Assembly: GCF_004765785.1 (NCBI RefSeq)
Contig: NZ_SBIT01000017.1
Span: 27,633-91,632 of the forward strand
From: Halorussus ruber
Lineage (GTDB): Archaea; Halobacteriota; Halobacteria; Halobacteriales; Haladaptataceae
DNA: 64,000 nucleotides
Reading direction: 5' to 3'
Part shown: piece by piece, positions 16,477 to 24,010 of the stretch
Numbering within the stretch: the first letter of the stretch is position 1
How the letters are laid out: each line of letters begins with the position of its first letter
The notes under the pieces: generated by a model
What the model was told of the DNA's origin: nothing
Database searches by the model: none
The model's input: only the letters and a program-made list of their open reading frames with translations
Made by a program: the position numbers and the translations under genes

Positions 16477-17241
16477 ATGAGGATGCTGGCTGAAACCGAC
16501 GCCTCCGACGTTCTCGCTACCGTGAATAAACGTCAGGACCTCCTCAAACAAGTCGCCAGCGGCGTTCAGGACCGCCAAGAGCTTGCGAGCCTCACCGAGA
16601 GTTCCAAAACAACTGTTTATCGGGGACTAGATCAGCTCGAAGAGCAGGACCTCGTCACCGAGCGAAATGGCCACTATCGCCCCACCGAGTTCGGCAAATG
16701 GCTATCTGAGAACTTTGAGGCGCTCGCTGAGCGGACAGAGTTGGCTTTCGAACACCGGCAGTTCCTCCGGCAGCTTCCGATGACGTTCGAACCTAAACAA
16801 TTTTCCACGGGGGAGACGTACCACAGCACTACTTACGACCCGCAGGCAGCGTCTCGAGCCCTCACGAAACACATCAGCAACCAGTCGCCGATTACGATTG
16901 TCACGCCGACCATCCAGCGCGACGTTCTCGATGGTATTTGTGGTCGGCTCGGACGCCAACGCCTCGAAGTGGAACACGTCACGAGCGAGCAGGTACTCAC
17001 AGTTCTGTCTGAAGAGTACGACGACTATCTAAACCACGACAACGTAGACGTCAAAATCAGCGATTCTTTCCCGGAGATCGGACTGTATCGAACCAGCGAT
17101 ACGGTAGCACTAACCACATTCTCTGAGGAGTATCACCCTACCTCTGTCCACATAACTAACGCCGACGCCGTCGTCACAGCGGTCGAATCGCTGATCGAGG
17201 AGTACCGCGATGCTGCCCGACCAAGACTGGTCCAACACTGA
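16477..17241 (+). CDS. Winged-helix transcriptional regulator with FilR1-like domain
   Basis: A 254-residue DNA-binding regulator. Residues 15-75 form a winged helix (LASLTESSKTTVYRGLDQLE is the recognition-helix region, followed by the wing DLVTERNGHYRPTEFGKWL). Residues 110-245 resemble the FilR1-type sensor domain seen in archaeal regulators (SPITIVTPTIQRDVLDGICG, IGLYRTSDTVALTTF). The gene is divergent from three exported-protein genes and shares a 186-base intergenic region containing two dyads, so control of that locus is plausible. The start may be ATG 16477 or ATG 16483. The ligand is unknown. Confidence 0.82.
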   Translation: MRMLAETDASDVLATVNKRQDLLKQVASGVQDRQELASLTESSKTTVYRGLDQLEEQDLVTERNGHYRPTEFGKWLSENFEALAERTELAFEHRQFLRQLPMTFEPKQFSTGETYHSTTYDPQAASRALTKHISNQSPITIVTPTIQRDVLDGICGRLGRQRLEVEHVTSEQVLTVLSEEYDDYLNHDNVDVKISDSFPEIGLYRTSDTVALTTFSEEYHPTSVHITNADAVVTAVESLIEEYRDAARPRLVQH

Positions 17242-17477
17242 CGTGGTCAATCCCGAACTCTCGTCGAATGCGACTCACCCCGACAGTAACACCTGTCGCT
17301 ATGCTCCTGTCGTGGGAGGAGTAAAATCCGGCCCAGCCGTCGGTCGGGAACCAACGAACCGTATCCGACCGGCCACAGGGAAGACTATACGAACGGACTC
17401 ATCGCAACAGGACGAGCGAAGTTTGGCCACGACGACCGACGAATTGAGAACCGAGTGAAGTGAACGAAAGGAGGAAG
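17242..17477. other. Intergenic stretch, nothing recognised
   Basis: Between the regulator and the tRNA gene I see no supported gene, repeat or structured element. A short open frame across 17210-17458 has no protein-like pattern and looks like a chance frame. Confidence 0.5.
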
Positions 17478-17549
17478 TGGACTCGTCGGGATTTGAACCC
17501 GAGGCCTTCCCCGTGCCAGGGGGATGATCTACCGCTGATCTACGAGCCC
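17478..17549 (-). tRNA. tRNA-Ala, anticodon GGC
   Basis: On the minus strand a 72-base cloverleaf can be drawn. The acceptor stem pairs GGGCTCG with CGAGTCC, with the G3:U70 wobble that identifies alanine tRNAs. The anticodon arm is TCCCC-CTGGCAC-GGGGA, giving anticodon GGC, which reads GCC codons. The T arm is CTCGG-GTTCAAAT-CCCGA-like with the standard GTTCAAATC loop, and the discriminator base is A. CCA is not encoded. No intron is present. Confidence 0.95.
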
Positions 17550-17580
17550 TCGAACGCATTTCTTCGTTGGCCGGGGTGAT

Positions 17581-17589
17581 TGATAAACC
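17581..17589 (-). promoter_or_regulatory. TATA-like element of the tRNA-Ala gene
   Basis: The minus strand reads GGTTTATCA about 32-40 bases before the tRNA 5' end, a normal archaeal promoter distance allowing a short 5' leader removed by RNase P. Confidence 0.5.
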
Positions 17590-17760
17590 TCTCGGATTCC
17601 GATTACCACCGGGAACCGATGACGCATCACGCGACGGCTCGACGGTGGGTGGTAGTCTTGAGCCGTGTTTTGTTGGTTTTTGGAATTGTATAGATATATT
17701 TAACATCTACAAGCATTGCTTTACACCCCCTACTTCGCTCGGTGAGACAGGCCACATCCT

Positions 17761-17900
17761 GGTGGACTGAAAGGGCGAGCGCGGTTCGCGTTTACCGTGG
17801 TCGTCTCAGCGACCCCTATCTGAAGATGAGCCGAGCGAAGCGAGGCGAATCGAAGATATGTCGCTGAGCGACCGCGAACCGCGCGAGGGCTTTCGAAACC
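17761..17900. repeat. Intergenic palindromic element, class A copy 1
   Basis: Outer arms GAAAGGGCGAGCGCGGTTCG and CGAACCGCGCGAGGGCTTTC are inverted except for a five-base purine-rich block. Inside is a second inverted pair (TCAGCGACCCCTATC and GATATGTCGCTGA), enclosing a variable tip. Copies 2 and 3 are at 34333 and 56074. No reading frame is shared between copies, so it acts as DNA or RNA, not protein. Confidence 0.85.
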
Positions 17901-17950
17901 TCGGTCGCTGTTTTCGTGGCTTATTAGAACACGTTCGGACAGAAGCCGAA

Positions 17951-18244
17951 GGCAGAAAGAAGCTAGCTTCAGACTTGAGAGGGAGAAAATCTGGCTGGTT
18001 CGGGAGAGAGAAGATAGAGAAGAGCTAGCTTCAGGCTTGAGTCTAGGCGTCTACCGCACCGCCCCGCACCGCAACCGCGGGCCACGTCCTCCCCAACCGA
18101 TTGCGCTTCTCGGCCTTCGGCCTGCGATGCTCATCCACCGGCAGAGACAAGCTCTGCCGAGCCTGCGGTCGCTTTGCTCCCGCAGACCTCGCACGGAAGG
18201 GCGCGGCGATAAAACGCCGCGCCAGCGCGCGCCGAATCGGTTGG
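17951..18244. repeat. Intergenic hairpin-array element, class C copy 1
   Basis: It starts with AGCTAGCTTCAG at 17960 and again at 18022, then ACCGCACCGCCCCGCACCGC and a CCTCCCCAAC block. An outer pair (CCAACCGATTGCGC at 18095 and GCGC..AATCGGTTGG ending at 18244) encloses short perfect hairpins: GGCCTTCGGCC, CGGCAGAG-ACAAG-CTCTGCCG, CTGCGG..CCGCAG and GCGCGGCG-ATAAAA-CGCCGCGC. The leading motif and the cytosine-rich block recur at 41768-41935 and partly at 49002-49090. Confidence 0.75.
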
Positions 18245-18337
18245 CAAGAGGCTCAAACCCAATAGAATATAGTAAACCTTTACCCTCCGACGTGCATCCA
18301 TTGGAGTACGGGAACAGCACAGCCGCAAATCTGACTC

Positions 18338-18401
18338 GCCGGGTGCTCGCGGGCGTTGCCCGCTCGCGACCGAGGTCGTTCGACCTCGCCTTTTGCCCGG
18401 C
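18338..18401 (+). promoter_or_regulatory. Hairpin cluster in the presumed leader of the S15 operon
   Basis: Two perfect short hairpins, GCGGGC-GTT-GCCCGC (18349-18363) and CGAGGTCG-TT-CGACCTCG (18371-18388), are enclosed by GCCGGG/CCCGGC-type arms. A TATA-like AATATAGTAAACC lies around 18265, so this would be transcribed as part of a leader of roughly 200 bases, which is long for a haloarchaeon. It could be a regulatory structure for S15 or another member of the intergenic hairpin elements. Confidence 0.4.
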
Positions 18402-18495
18402 TCGGGATTGCGGACGTGCGCCGCGTCAATCGACGCATCAGCACGCCTACCTCACAATCGGCGATAGCGGCCTGTGCAGTTCCAATCCGATAACA

Positions 18496-18960
18496 ATGGC
18501 ACGAATGCACACCCGCCGCCGTGGCTCGTCCGACTCGGACAAGCCGGTGGCAGACGAACCCCCGGAGTGGAGCGACGTAGACGAAGACGCCATCGAGGAG
18601 CGCGTCGTCGAACTGGCAGAGCAGGGCCACAGCCCGAGCCAAATCGGCCTGAAGCTTCGTGACGAAGGCGTGAAGGGCACGCCCGTCCCGAACGTGAAGC
18701 TGGCGACCGGCAAGAAGGTCACCGAGATTCTCGAGGAGAACGACGCCGAGTCCGACATCCCCGAGGACCTCTACAACCTGATGGAGCGGGCCGTCCGACT
18801 GCGCGAGCACATGGACGAGAACCCCCAGGACGCTCAGAACAAGCGCGCGCTCCAGAACACCCAGTCGAAGGTCCGTCGCCTCGTTGACTACTACCGCGGC
18901 GACGAACTCGACGCGGACTTCACCTACTCCTACGAGACCGCCAAGGAACTCCTCGAATAG
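18496..18960 (+). CDS. rps15: 30S ribosomal protein S15
   Basis: A 154-residue archaeal S15 (uS15), a primary 16S rRNA-binding protein of the small subunit platform. The archaeal N-terminal extension (MARMHTRRRGSSDSDKP) is followed by the S15 fold with the LREHMDENPQDAQNKRALQN helix pair and SKVRRLVDYYR. ATG 18496 is chosen because it gives the standard archaeal N terminus; the frame is open far upstream but that part is non-coding repeat sequence. It is directly followed, without a gap, by the RecJ-like gene. Confidence 0.97.
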   Translation: MARMHTRRRGSSDSDKPVADEPPEWSDVDEDAIEERVVELAEQGHSPSQIGLKLRDEGVKGTPVPNVKLATGKKVTEILEENDAESDIPEDLYNLMERAVRLREHMDENPQDAQNKRALQNTQSKVRRLVDYYRGDELDADFTYSYETAKELLE

Positions 18961-20157
18961 ATGTCCACCTCGGGTCGAACGGACGGCGCGGACGAGAGCA
19001 ACCCCGCGGCCAGCGACGTCGCCGCCAGCTTGCGCGAGGCCGACTTCGTGCGACTCCTCGCGCGGGCCGACGGCGACTGTCTCGCCGCCGCAGGGCTGCT
19101 CGCCCGCGCTCTCGCCGAGCGCGGCGTCCCCTATCAGGTGCGCGTCGGTCGGTTCGGCGCGACGCTGGCCGGTCCCGAGAGCGGCCCCGACGACGCGAGC
19201 GAGTCGGACGCGAACACGTCCGACACGACCGTTGGCGTGGGTCTCGGCCCCGCCGCGGACGCCCACCTCAGCGCCGAGGAGACGCCCGCGAGCGTCCTCG
19301 CCTTCGACGTGGCACGGAATCTCGGCGCGTCGCCAGACCCGACGCTCGCACTCGCGGGAGTCGTCGCCGCGGGCTACCCCGCAGGCGGTGGCGAGAGCGC
19401 GCACCTCCTCGAAGCGGCCCGCGACGGTGGCGTCGAGCGCCGACCCGGCGTCGGGATTCCGACCGAGGACCTCGCCGACGGATTGGCCCACTCGACGTTG
19501 GCGCACGCCGACTACTCCGGCGACGCCGGGGCCGTGCAGGCCACGCTGGCCGAACTCGGTCTCCCCGCCGAACTCGACGACGAGGCCCACCGCCGCGTCG
19601 CCTCCGAGTTCGCGCTGGCGGTCACGGGAGCCGAGGGCGCGACCGACCGCGCCGCCGAGGCAGTCGAGCGTGCGCTCCGACCGCACACTATACCAGACGG
19701 CCCCTTCGCCACAATCGAAGGCTACGCCGACGTGCTGGAGGCGCTCGCCCGAGAGCGACCCGGAACCGGCGTCGCAGTCGCGCTCGGTCACGACGCCCGA
19801 GGCGACGCACTCGACGCGTGGCGAAGTCACGCCGAGCGCGCCCACGCCGTCCTTCGGAACGGGACCACGGGCCGGTACGACGGCCTGTTCGCGCTCCGGA
19901 CCGACGAAGCCCCAGTCGAGACGGTCGCCCGTCTCCTGCGGGACTTCCGGTCGCCCGAGCCTGTCGCGCTCGTCGTGAGCGAGGAGCAGGCCGCGGCGGC
20001 CGCGACGGAAGCGTGTGGCGTCGGCGCGGCGATAGCGGAGGCGGCGAGCGCAGTCGGCGGCACGGGCGGTGGGACGGCCACCCGCGGTTACGCCGAGTTC
20101 GACCCCGAGACGGACACCAAGGAGTTCCTATCCGCCTTCAGGGAGGCCAGAGCATGA
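18961..20157 (+). CDS. RecJ-like DHH-superfamily protein, probably inactive
   Basis: A 398-residue protein that haloarchaeal annotations usually call RecJ exonuclease. The first DHH-family motif survives as ADGDCLAAAGLLARAL near residues 38-53, but I see no DHH triad and few of the acidic metal ligands expected of an active nuclease. Much of the sequence is Ala/Asp/Glu-rich. It starts the base after the S15 stop and overlaps Pcc1 as ATGA, so it belongs to a translation-linked operon (S15, this gene, Pcc1, S3Ae). A structural or replication-associated role, as for catalytically dead RecJ homologues, is inference. Confidence 0.75.
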   Translation: MSTSGRTDGADESNPAASDVAASLREADFVRLLARADGDCLAAAGLLARALAERGVPYQVRVGRFGATLAGPESGPDDASESDANTSDTTVGVGLGPAADAHLSAEETPASVLAFDVARNLGASPDPTLALAGVVAAGYPAGGGESAHLLEAARDGGVERRPGVGIPTEDLADGLAHSTLAHADYSGDAGAVQATLAELGLPAELDDEAHRRVASEFALAVTGAEGATDRAAEAVERALRPHTIPDGPFATIEGYADVLEALARERPGTGVAVALGHDARGDALDAWRSHAERAHAVLRNGTTGRYDGLFALRTDEAPVETVARLLRDFRSPEPVALVVSEEQAAAAATEACGVGAAIAEAASAVGGTGGGTATRGYAEFDPETDTKEFLSAFREARA

Positions 20158-20408
20158 GCCGGTCGGCGACGATTCGGACGGACGTCGAGGAGGCCGAAAT
20201 TCTGGCGGCCTCGGTCCGCCCGGACAACACGCCCCAAATCGACACGCGAGTCGAGGACGGCGCAGTTGTGACCGCTATCGAGCGCGAGACGACCGGCGGC
20301 CTCCGGACCACGGTGGACGACTACGTCGTGAACCTCTCCGTGGCCCAACGAGTCGTACAGGCAGCTAAACGACATGCAGACAACACAAAGCAGACAGATA
20401 ACACATGA
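20154..20408 (+). CDS. pcc1: KEOPS complex subunit Pcc1
   Basis: An 84-residue protein matching Pcc1, the dimerising subunit of the KEOPS complex that makes N6-threonylcarbamoyladenosine in ANN-decoding tRNAs. The alpha/beta pattern is complete: strand ATIRTDVEEAEILAASVRPD, strand VEDGAVVTAIERETTGGLRT, then VDDYVVNLSVAQRVVQAAKR. Start and stop both overlap neighbouring genes as ATGA (with the RecJ-like gene and with S3Ae), which indicates tight coupling to ribosomal protein synthesis. Confidence 0.88.
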   Translation: MSRSATIRTDVEEAEILAASVRPDNTPQIDTRVEDGAVVTAIERETTGGLRTTVDDYVVNLSVAQRVVQAAKRHADNTKQTDNT

Positions 20409-21040
20409 GTGAACGCTCAGTATCCAAGCAGAAACAGGAAAAGCGGTGGTACACCATCCACGCTCCCCAGCAGTTCGACCGACAGGAGCTCGGTGGCACC
20501 CCCGCAGACGAACCGGACAAAGTTCTCGGCCGCAACGTCGAGACCACGCTCGGCGAGCTGAAAGGCGACGCCAGCGAGAACAACACCAAGCTCACGTTCA
20601 AGATCAACGACGTGGGCAGCGACTCGGCCTACACCGAGTTCATCAAGCACGAACTCACCCGCGACTACCTGCGGAGCCTCGTGCGACGCGGTGCCTCCAA
20701 AATCGAGGCCTACATCACGGTCCTGACGACCGACGACTACCGCGTCCAGATTCAGCCCGTCGCGTTCACGACCAAGAGCGCCGACGCGAGCCAGGAGCAG
20801 GCCATCCGCCGCACGATGATCGACATCGTCGAGGAGGCCGCCGAGGACCGCACCTTCGAGGACCTCATCGACAGCGTGGTCGAAGGTCGTCTCTCGTCGG
20901 CCATCTACGGCGAGGCCAAGACCATCTACCCGCTGCGCCGCGTCGAGATTCAGAAGGCGACGATGGAAGCCCGTCCCGAAGAGGTCGCCGCCGAGGAGGA
21001 GACCTCCGTGGACGTGGACGAAGAGGAAGTCGAAGTCTAA
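20405..21040 (+). CDS. rps3ae: 30S ribosomal protein S3Ae
   Basis: A 211-residue archaeal/eukaryotic ribosomal protein eS1 (S3Ae) of the small subunit. The start (SVSKQKQEKRWYTIHAPQQF) and the core (KFKINDVGSDSAYTEF-type segment, then HELTRDYLRSLVRRGASKIE) are typical. The acidic C-terminal tail (EEVAAEEETSVDVDEEEVEV) is a haloarchaeal adaptation. It overlaps Pcc1 by four bases and ends the operon; the downstream gene is convergent. Confidence 0.96.
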   Translation: MSERSVSKQKQEKRWYTIHAPQQFDRQELGGTPADEPDKVLGRNVETTLGELKGDASENNTKLTFKINDVGSDSAYTEFIKHELTRDYLRSLVRRGASKIEAYITVLTTDDYRVQIQPVAFTTKSADASQEQAIRRTMIDIVEEAAEDRTFEDLIDSVVEGRLSSAIYGEAKTIYPLRRVEIQKATMEARPEEVAAEEETSVDVDEEEVEV

Positions 21041-21097
21041 GCGCGGACTTCGGAGTTCGATTCGACTTTTCGTTTTCTTCGAAGCGACGAGTCGCTA

Positions 21098-21532
21098 CTA
21101 TTCTTCGGTCACGACGACTTTCCCGACCATCCCGCTCGGCTCGTGGGGGATGCAGAAGTAGTGGTACTCGCCCGGCACCTCGAAGGTGTGTTCGTAGGTC
21201 CGGCCCGCCTCGATGCGGCCCTCGAAGTTGCCCATCCAGCCGTCGCGGGCGGCCTCCTCCGATTCGAACCCGCCCGAGGCGAAGTACTCGGCCCCGTCGG
21301 GAATCTGGCCCTCGTAGGCCGTGACGGTGTGTCTGCGGTTGCCCGTGTTCGCCCAGACGACGGTCTCACCCACGGAGACCTCGAATTCGGCCGGTCGGAA
21401 GAACGCCGACCCCATGCCGATGTCGTACTCGCCCTGCCCGGCGCTGGCGTTTTCACCCGAAAAGGAGGTACAGCCCGAGAGGCCGACTGCGGCGACGGTC
21501 GCGCTCCCGGCGAGGAATGTTCGGCGGTCCAT
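21098..21532 (-). CDS. Halocyanin-like blue copper lipoprotein
   Basis: A 144-residue plastocyanin/azurin-fold protein, a membrane-anchored electron carrier on the outer face of the cell membrane. It has a twin-arginine lipoprotein signal (RRTFLAGSATVAAVGLSGC). Type 1 copper ligands are visible: His in NRRHTVTAY near residue 74, then Cys in YHYFCIPHEPSGMVGKVVV near 129, with the following His and Met completing the site. An insertion around residues 80-105 (GAEYFASGGFESEEAARDGW) is common in haloarchaeal forms. A TATA-like ACATAAATC lies about 28 bases upstream on the minus strand. Confidence 0.9.
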   Translation of the reverse strand: MDRRTFLAGSATVAAVGLSGCTSFSGENASAGQGEYDIGMGSAFFRPAEFEVSVGETVVWANTGNRRHTVTAYEGQIPDGAEYFASGGFESEEAARDGWMGNFEGRIEAGRTYEHTFEVPGEYHYFCIPHEPSGMVGKVVVTEE

Positions 21533-21634
21533 GTCCGACTCTCGGGACGCGAGCGATTTATGTCATGCGGAAGGTCGTAGCCGCCGACTCGGAAACGAAA
21601 AAACGTATCAACGGCCGTCGCCCACCCCGCAAGT

Positions 21635-22393
21635 ATGCAACCCCGGTTCGTCGGTCGGCTCGGCGTCGCCGACGCGGTGACGGTCGCCAACGCCGCGCTC
21701 GGCTTTCTCGCGGCGGTCGCCGCCACCATCGAGCCGGAACTGGCCGCGCGTCTCATTCTGCTTGCCGCGGTCGCAGACGGTCTCGACGGCGTCATCGCCA
21801 AGAAACTCGGAAGCACCCCCGCGGGCGAGTATCTGGACTCGCTGGCCGACGTGGCCTCGTTCGGGGTCGCGCCCGCCGTGCTGGTGTTCGTCGTGGCGCG
21901 GGGGCGTTGGGGGCTGGAGAGTCCCTCCCTGATGGCGATTGCGGCCTTCTGCGTGCCCGCGATTTTCGTGGCGATGGCGGTCGTCCGGTTGGGCCTCTAC
22001 ACCGCCTACGACGTGGGGAACGGCCACACCGAGGGCGTACCCAGCACGCTCGCGGCGACGGTGCTGGCGGCGACGGTCCTCGCGGGCGTCGAGGAGGCCG
22101 CGGTCCTGCTGGCGACCGCCGGGATATTCGCGTACCTGATGGTGACGCGCGTGACCTATCCGGACCTCTACGCCCGGGACGCGGTGGCGATGGGCGGCGT
22201 GCAGGCGCTCGCCATCCTCGCGCCGACCGCGTTCGGGCGGGCCTTCCCGAAACTTCTGCTCGGGGCCGCGCTGGCGTATCTCCTGCTCGGCCCGCGGTTC
22301 TACTGGCGGGACGCCGACTGTGACCTCGACGGTCCCGGCGTGGCGGCCCCCGAGGACGTGGAGTCCCCCGAGATGGAAGGGAAACGCTCTTGA
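21635..22393 (+). CDS. pssA: Archaetidylserine synthase (CDP-alcohol phosphatidyltransferase)
   Basis: A 252-residue integral membrane enzyme that transfers serine to a CDP-archaeol lipid. The CDP-alcohol phosphotransferase signature is present as DGLDGVIAKKLGSTPAGEYL then DSLAD, around residues 48-72, giving the D..DG..A........G...D...D pattern. Six to eight hydrophobic helices follow. In haloarchaea this enzyme and a decarboxylase supply the lipid used in C-terminal processing of surface proteins by archaeosortase. No archaeosortase or decarboxylase gene is seen nearby. Length fits the family. Confidence 0.88.
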   Translation: MQPRFVGRLGVADAVTVANAALGFLAAVAATIEPELAARLILLAAVADGLDGVIAKKLGSTPAGEYLDSLADVASFGVAPAVLVFVVARGRWGLESPSLMAIAAFCVPAIFVAMAVVRLGLYTAYDVGNGHTEGVPSTLAATVLAATVLAGVEEAAVLLATAGIFAYLMVTRVTYPDLYARDAVAMGGVQALAILAPTAFGRAFPKLLLGAALAYLLLGPRFYWRDADCDLDGPGVAAPEDVESPEMEGKRS

Positions 22394-22450
22394 AGTGTAC
22401 GCACGGAGTTTCCACCATATGAGTCCGGTAAGCCTTGCGGGGTGGGACGA

Positions 22451-23761
22451 ATGAGCGACGAGGAAGCCGAGGGCGAGGAGACCGACGCCGAGGAACCGGC
22501 CGAAGAGGTCGAGGAGGCCGAGACCGAGGAACTCGAGACGGTCCTCTCGGAGGAAGACATCGAGGCGGAACTCGACGAGGCCGAGGCAGAACTCGAAGCG
22601 GCCGAGACCGAGGCCGACCTCGACGAGGTCGAGGCCAAGCTAGACGACATCGAGGGCCACATCGAGAACGCCGACCTCCCCGAGCCAGACGAGGACGACG
22701 AGGACGCGGAGAACCCCCGAGAGGCACTCGAAGACCGCCTCGCGGACCTCCGGAGCGAACTCGAAGCCCAGCGCGGTCCCTACGCCGAGGACGTCGTCGA
22801 GGACGTCTCCGAGACCGGCACCACCGTCGAGGAGACCGAGTGGACCGACGACGGCCGCGAGGAACTGGCCGAGGTCGTCGAGGCCTTCGTCGCCGACGTC
22901 GAGGAGATTCTCGACGTGGACATCACGGCCCCCATCTCGACCGACGTGGACGACCTCGCGGGCGCTATCGAGGACGCCGCGGTCGAAATCGGCGAGGCCG
23001 GTCTCGACCCCGACGAGGACGCCGGGACCATCGCCGAACTGGAGGAGGCCGCCGCCGACCTCGAAGCGGGCGTCGAGGACGCCGAGGAGTGGGACGACCT
23101 CGAAACCCGCGAGAAGTTGCAGGCGCAGGGCTTCTACGAACACATCGACAACACCAAAGACTACCCGCCGGAGTGGCACGCCGTCAAGACGTGGGAACAG
23201 CGCGGTCGGGTCGACATGGTCATCCTCGCGCTGGAGAACTTCCAGTCGAACTTCATGGAGGAACACTGCATGGAGTCGCTCGAACGCATGGGCCACCCCG
23301 ACGCGCTCGAGAAGATGCAGGAGAAGGCCCAGCGCCGCGACGAGGCCGCCATCCGCACCATCGGCAACATCGGCGAGGAGGAGGGTCTGGACGCGGTGCT
23401 GGACTACGTGGATTCGGACCCCGGATTGGCCAAGCCCGCGCTGAAGGCGGTCGGCAAAATCGGAAGCGAGGAGGCCACCCAAGACGTCGCGGACCAGCTC
23501 GAAGCCGACGCCTCGTCGGTTCGGAGTCTGGCCGCCCGGTCGCTCGGCCTCATCGGCGACACGCGCGCCATCGAACCGCTCGCCGACACGCTCGAAAACG
23601 ACGAGACCGACGAGGTCCGCGCCAGCGCGGCGTGGGCGCTCAACCAAATCGGCACCGAGCGCGCGCTCGAAGCGGTTCGAGCATACGACGACGACAGCGT
23701 CTACCTCGTGCAGGCCGAGGCCGAGAAGGCCGTCGAGAGTCAGGCCGAACCGACCGCGTAG
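22451..23761 (+). CDS. HEAT-repeat protein with acidic N-terminal half
   Basis: A 436-residue protein. Residues 1-210 are extremely rich in Glu, Asp and Ala (TEELETVLSEEDIEAELDEA and similar), probably coiled-coil or disordered. Residues 230-430 carry HEAT/PBS-lyase type helical repeats (ALEKMQEKAQRRDEAAIRTI, ATQDVADQLEADASSVRSLA, AIEPLADTLENDETDEVRAS). Such repeats bind other proteins. ATG 22451 is preferred over the in-frame GTG at 22442. It may be co-transcribed with pssA, 58 bases upstream. Partner unknown. Confidence 0.85.
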   Translation: MSDEEAEGEETDAEEPAEEVEEAETEELETVLSEEDIEAELDEAEAELEAAETEADLDEVEAKLDDIEGHIENADLPEPDEDDEDAENPREALEDRLADLRSELEAQRGPYAEDVVEDVSETGTTVEETEWTDDGREELAEVVEAFVADVEEILDVDITAPISTDVDDLAGAIEDAAVEIGEAGLDPDEDAGTIAELEEAAADLEAGVEDAEEWDDLETREKLQAQGFYEHIDNTKDYPPEWHAVKTWEQRGRVDMVILALENFQSNFMEEHCMESLERMGHPDALEKMQEKAQRRDEAAIRTIGNIGEEEGLDAVLDYVDSDPGLAKPALKAVGKIGSEEATQDVADQLEADASSVRSLAARSLGLIGDTRAIEPLADTLENDETDEVRASAAWALNQIGTERALEAVRAYDDDSVYLVQAEAEKAVESQAEPTA

Positions 23762-23857
23762 GTCCGTAACGTCCCTTCGCGGCCCGGTAACGCCCCGTTA
23801 CTGCGTTTTACACGACGGATAACAAAGACCCTCGTATCCTTTCTCCCGAGTAGTCGC

Positions 23858-24010
23858 ATGTCGTCCGCATCGACGCTCGGTAGCTGTCCGAACTGCGGCG
23901 GAGCCATCACCCGCGAGTACGTCCTCATCGAGTACGAGTCGAAGGGTCGGCCCGCACAGTTCGCCGAGTGTCCCGACTGTCGGGACGTGGTCCACCCCTC
24001 AGGCGAGTAG
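23858..24010 (+). CDS. 50-residue zinc-ribbon protein
   Basis: A very small protein with two CPxC knuckles: GSCPNCGG near residues 8-15 and ECPDCRDVVHPSGE at the C terminus, separated by a central strand pair (ITREYVLIEYESKGRPAQFA). The four cysteines would bind one zinc ion. It resembles the small zinc-binding proteins that are abundant in haloarchaea and named only as DUFs (DUF7837-like). Its 3' end overlaps the convergent membrane gene by 12 bases. Function unknown; nucleic acid or protein binding is usual for such ribbons. Confidence 0.75.
   Translation: MSSASTLGSCPNCGGAITREYVLIEYESKGRPAQFAECPDCRDVVHPSGE

Noticed and set aside
17210..17458. Small open frame between the regulator and tRNA-Ala
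   Set aside because: Overlaps the regulator, lacks promoter or Shine-Dalgarno and shows no protein-like composition.
17478..17549. tRNA-Ala as an integration site for the neighbouring repeats
   Set aside because: No integrase gene and no duplicated tRNA 3' end were seen on either side within the window.
18037..18495. In-frame upstream extension of S15
   Set aside because: The extension would be translated from class C repeat and hairpin sequence; archaeal S15 starts at MARMHTRRRG.
21255..21275. tRNA T-loop-like GATTCGAACC
   Set aside because: It lies inside the halocyanin coding sequence and no acceptor or anticodon stem can be drawn around it.
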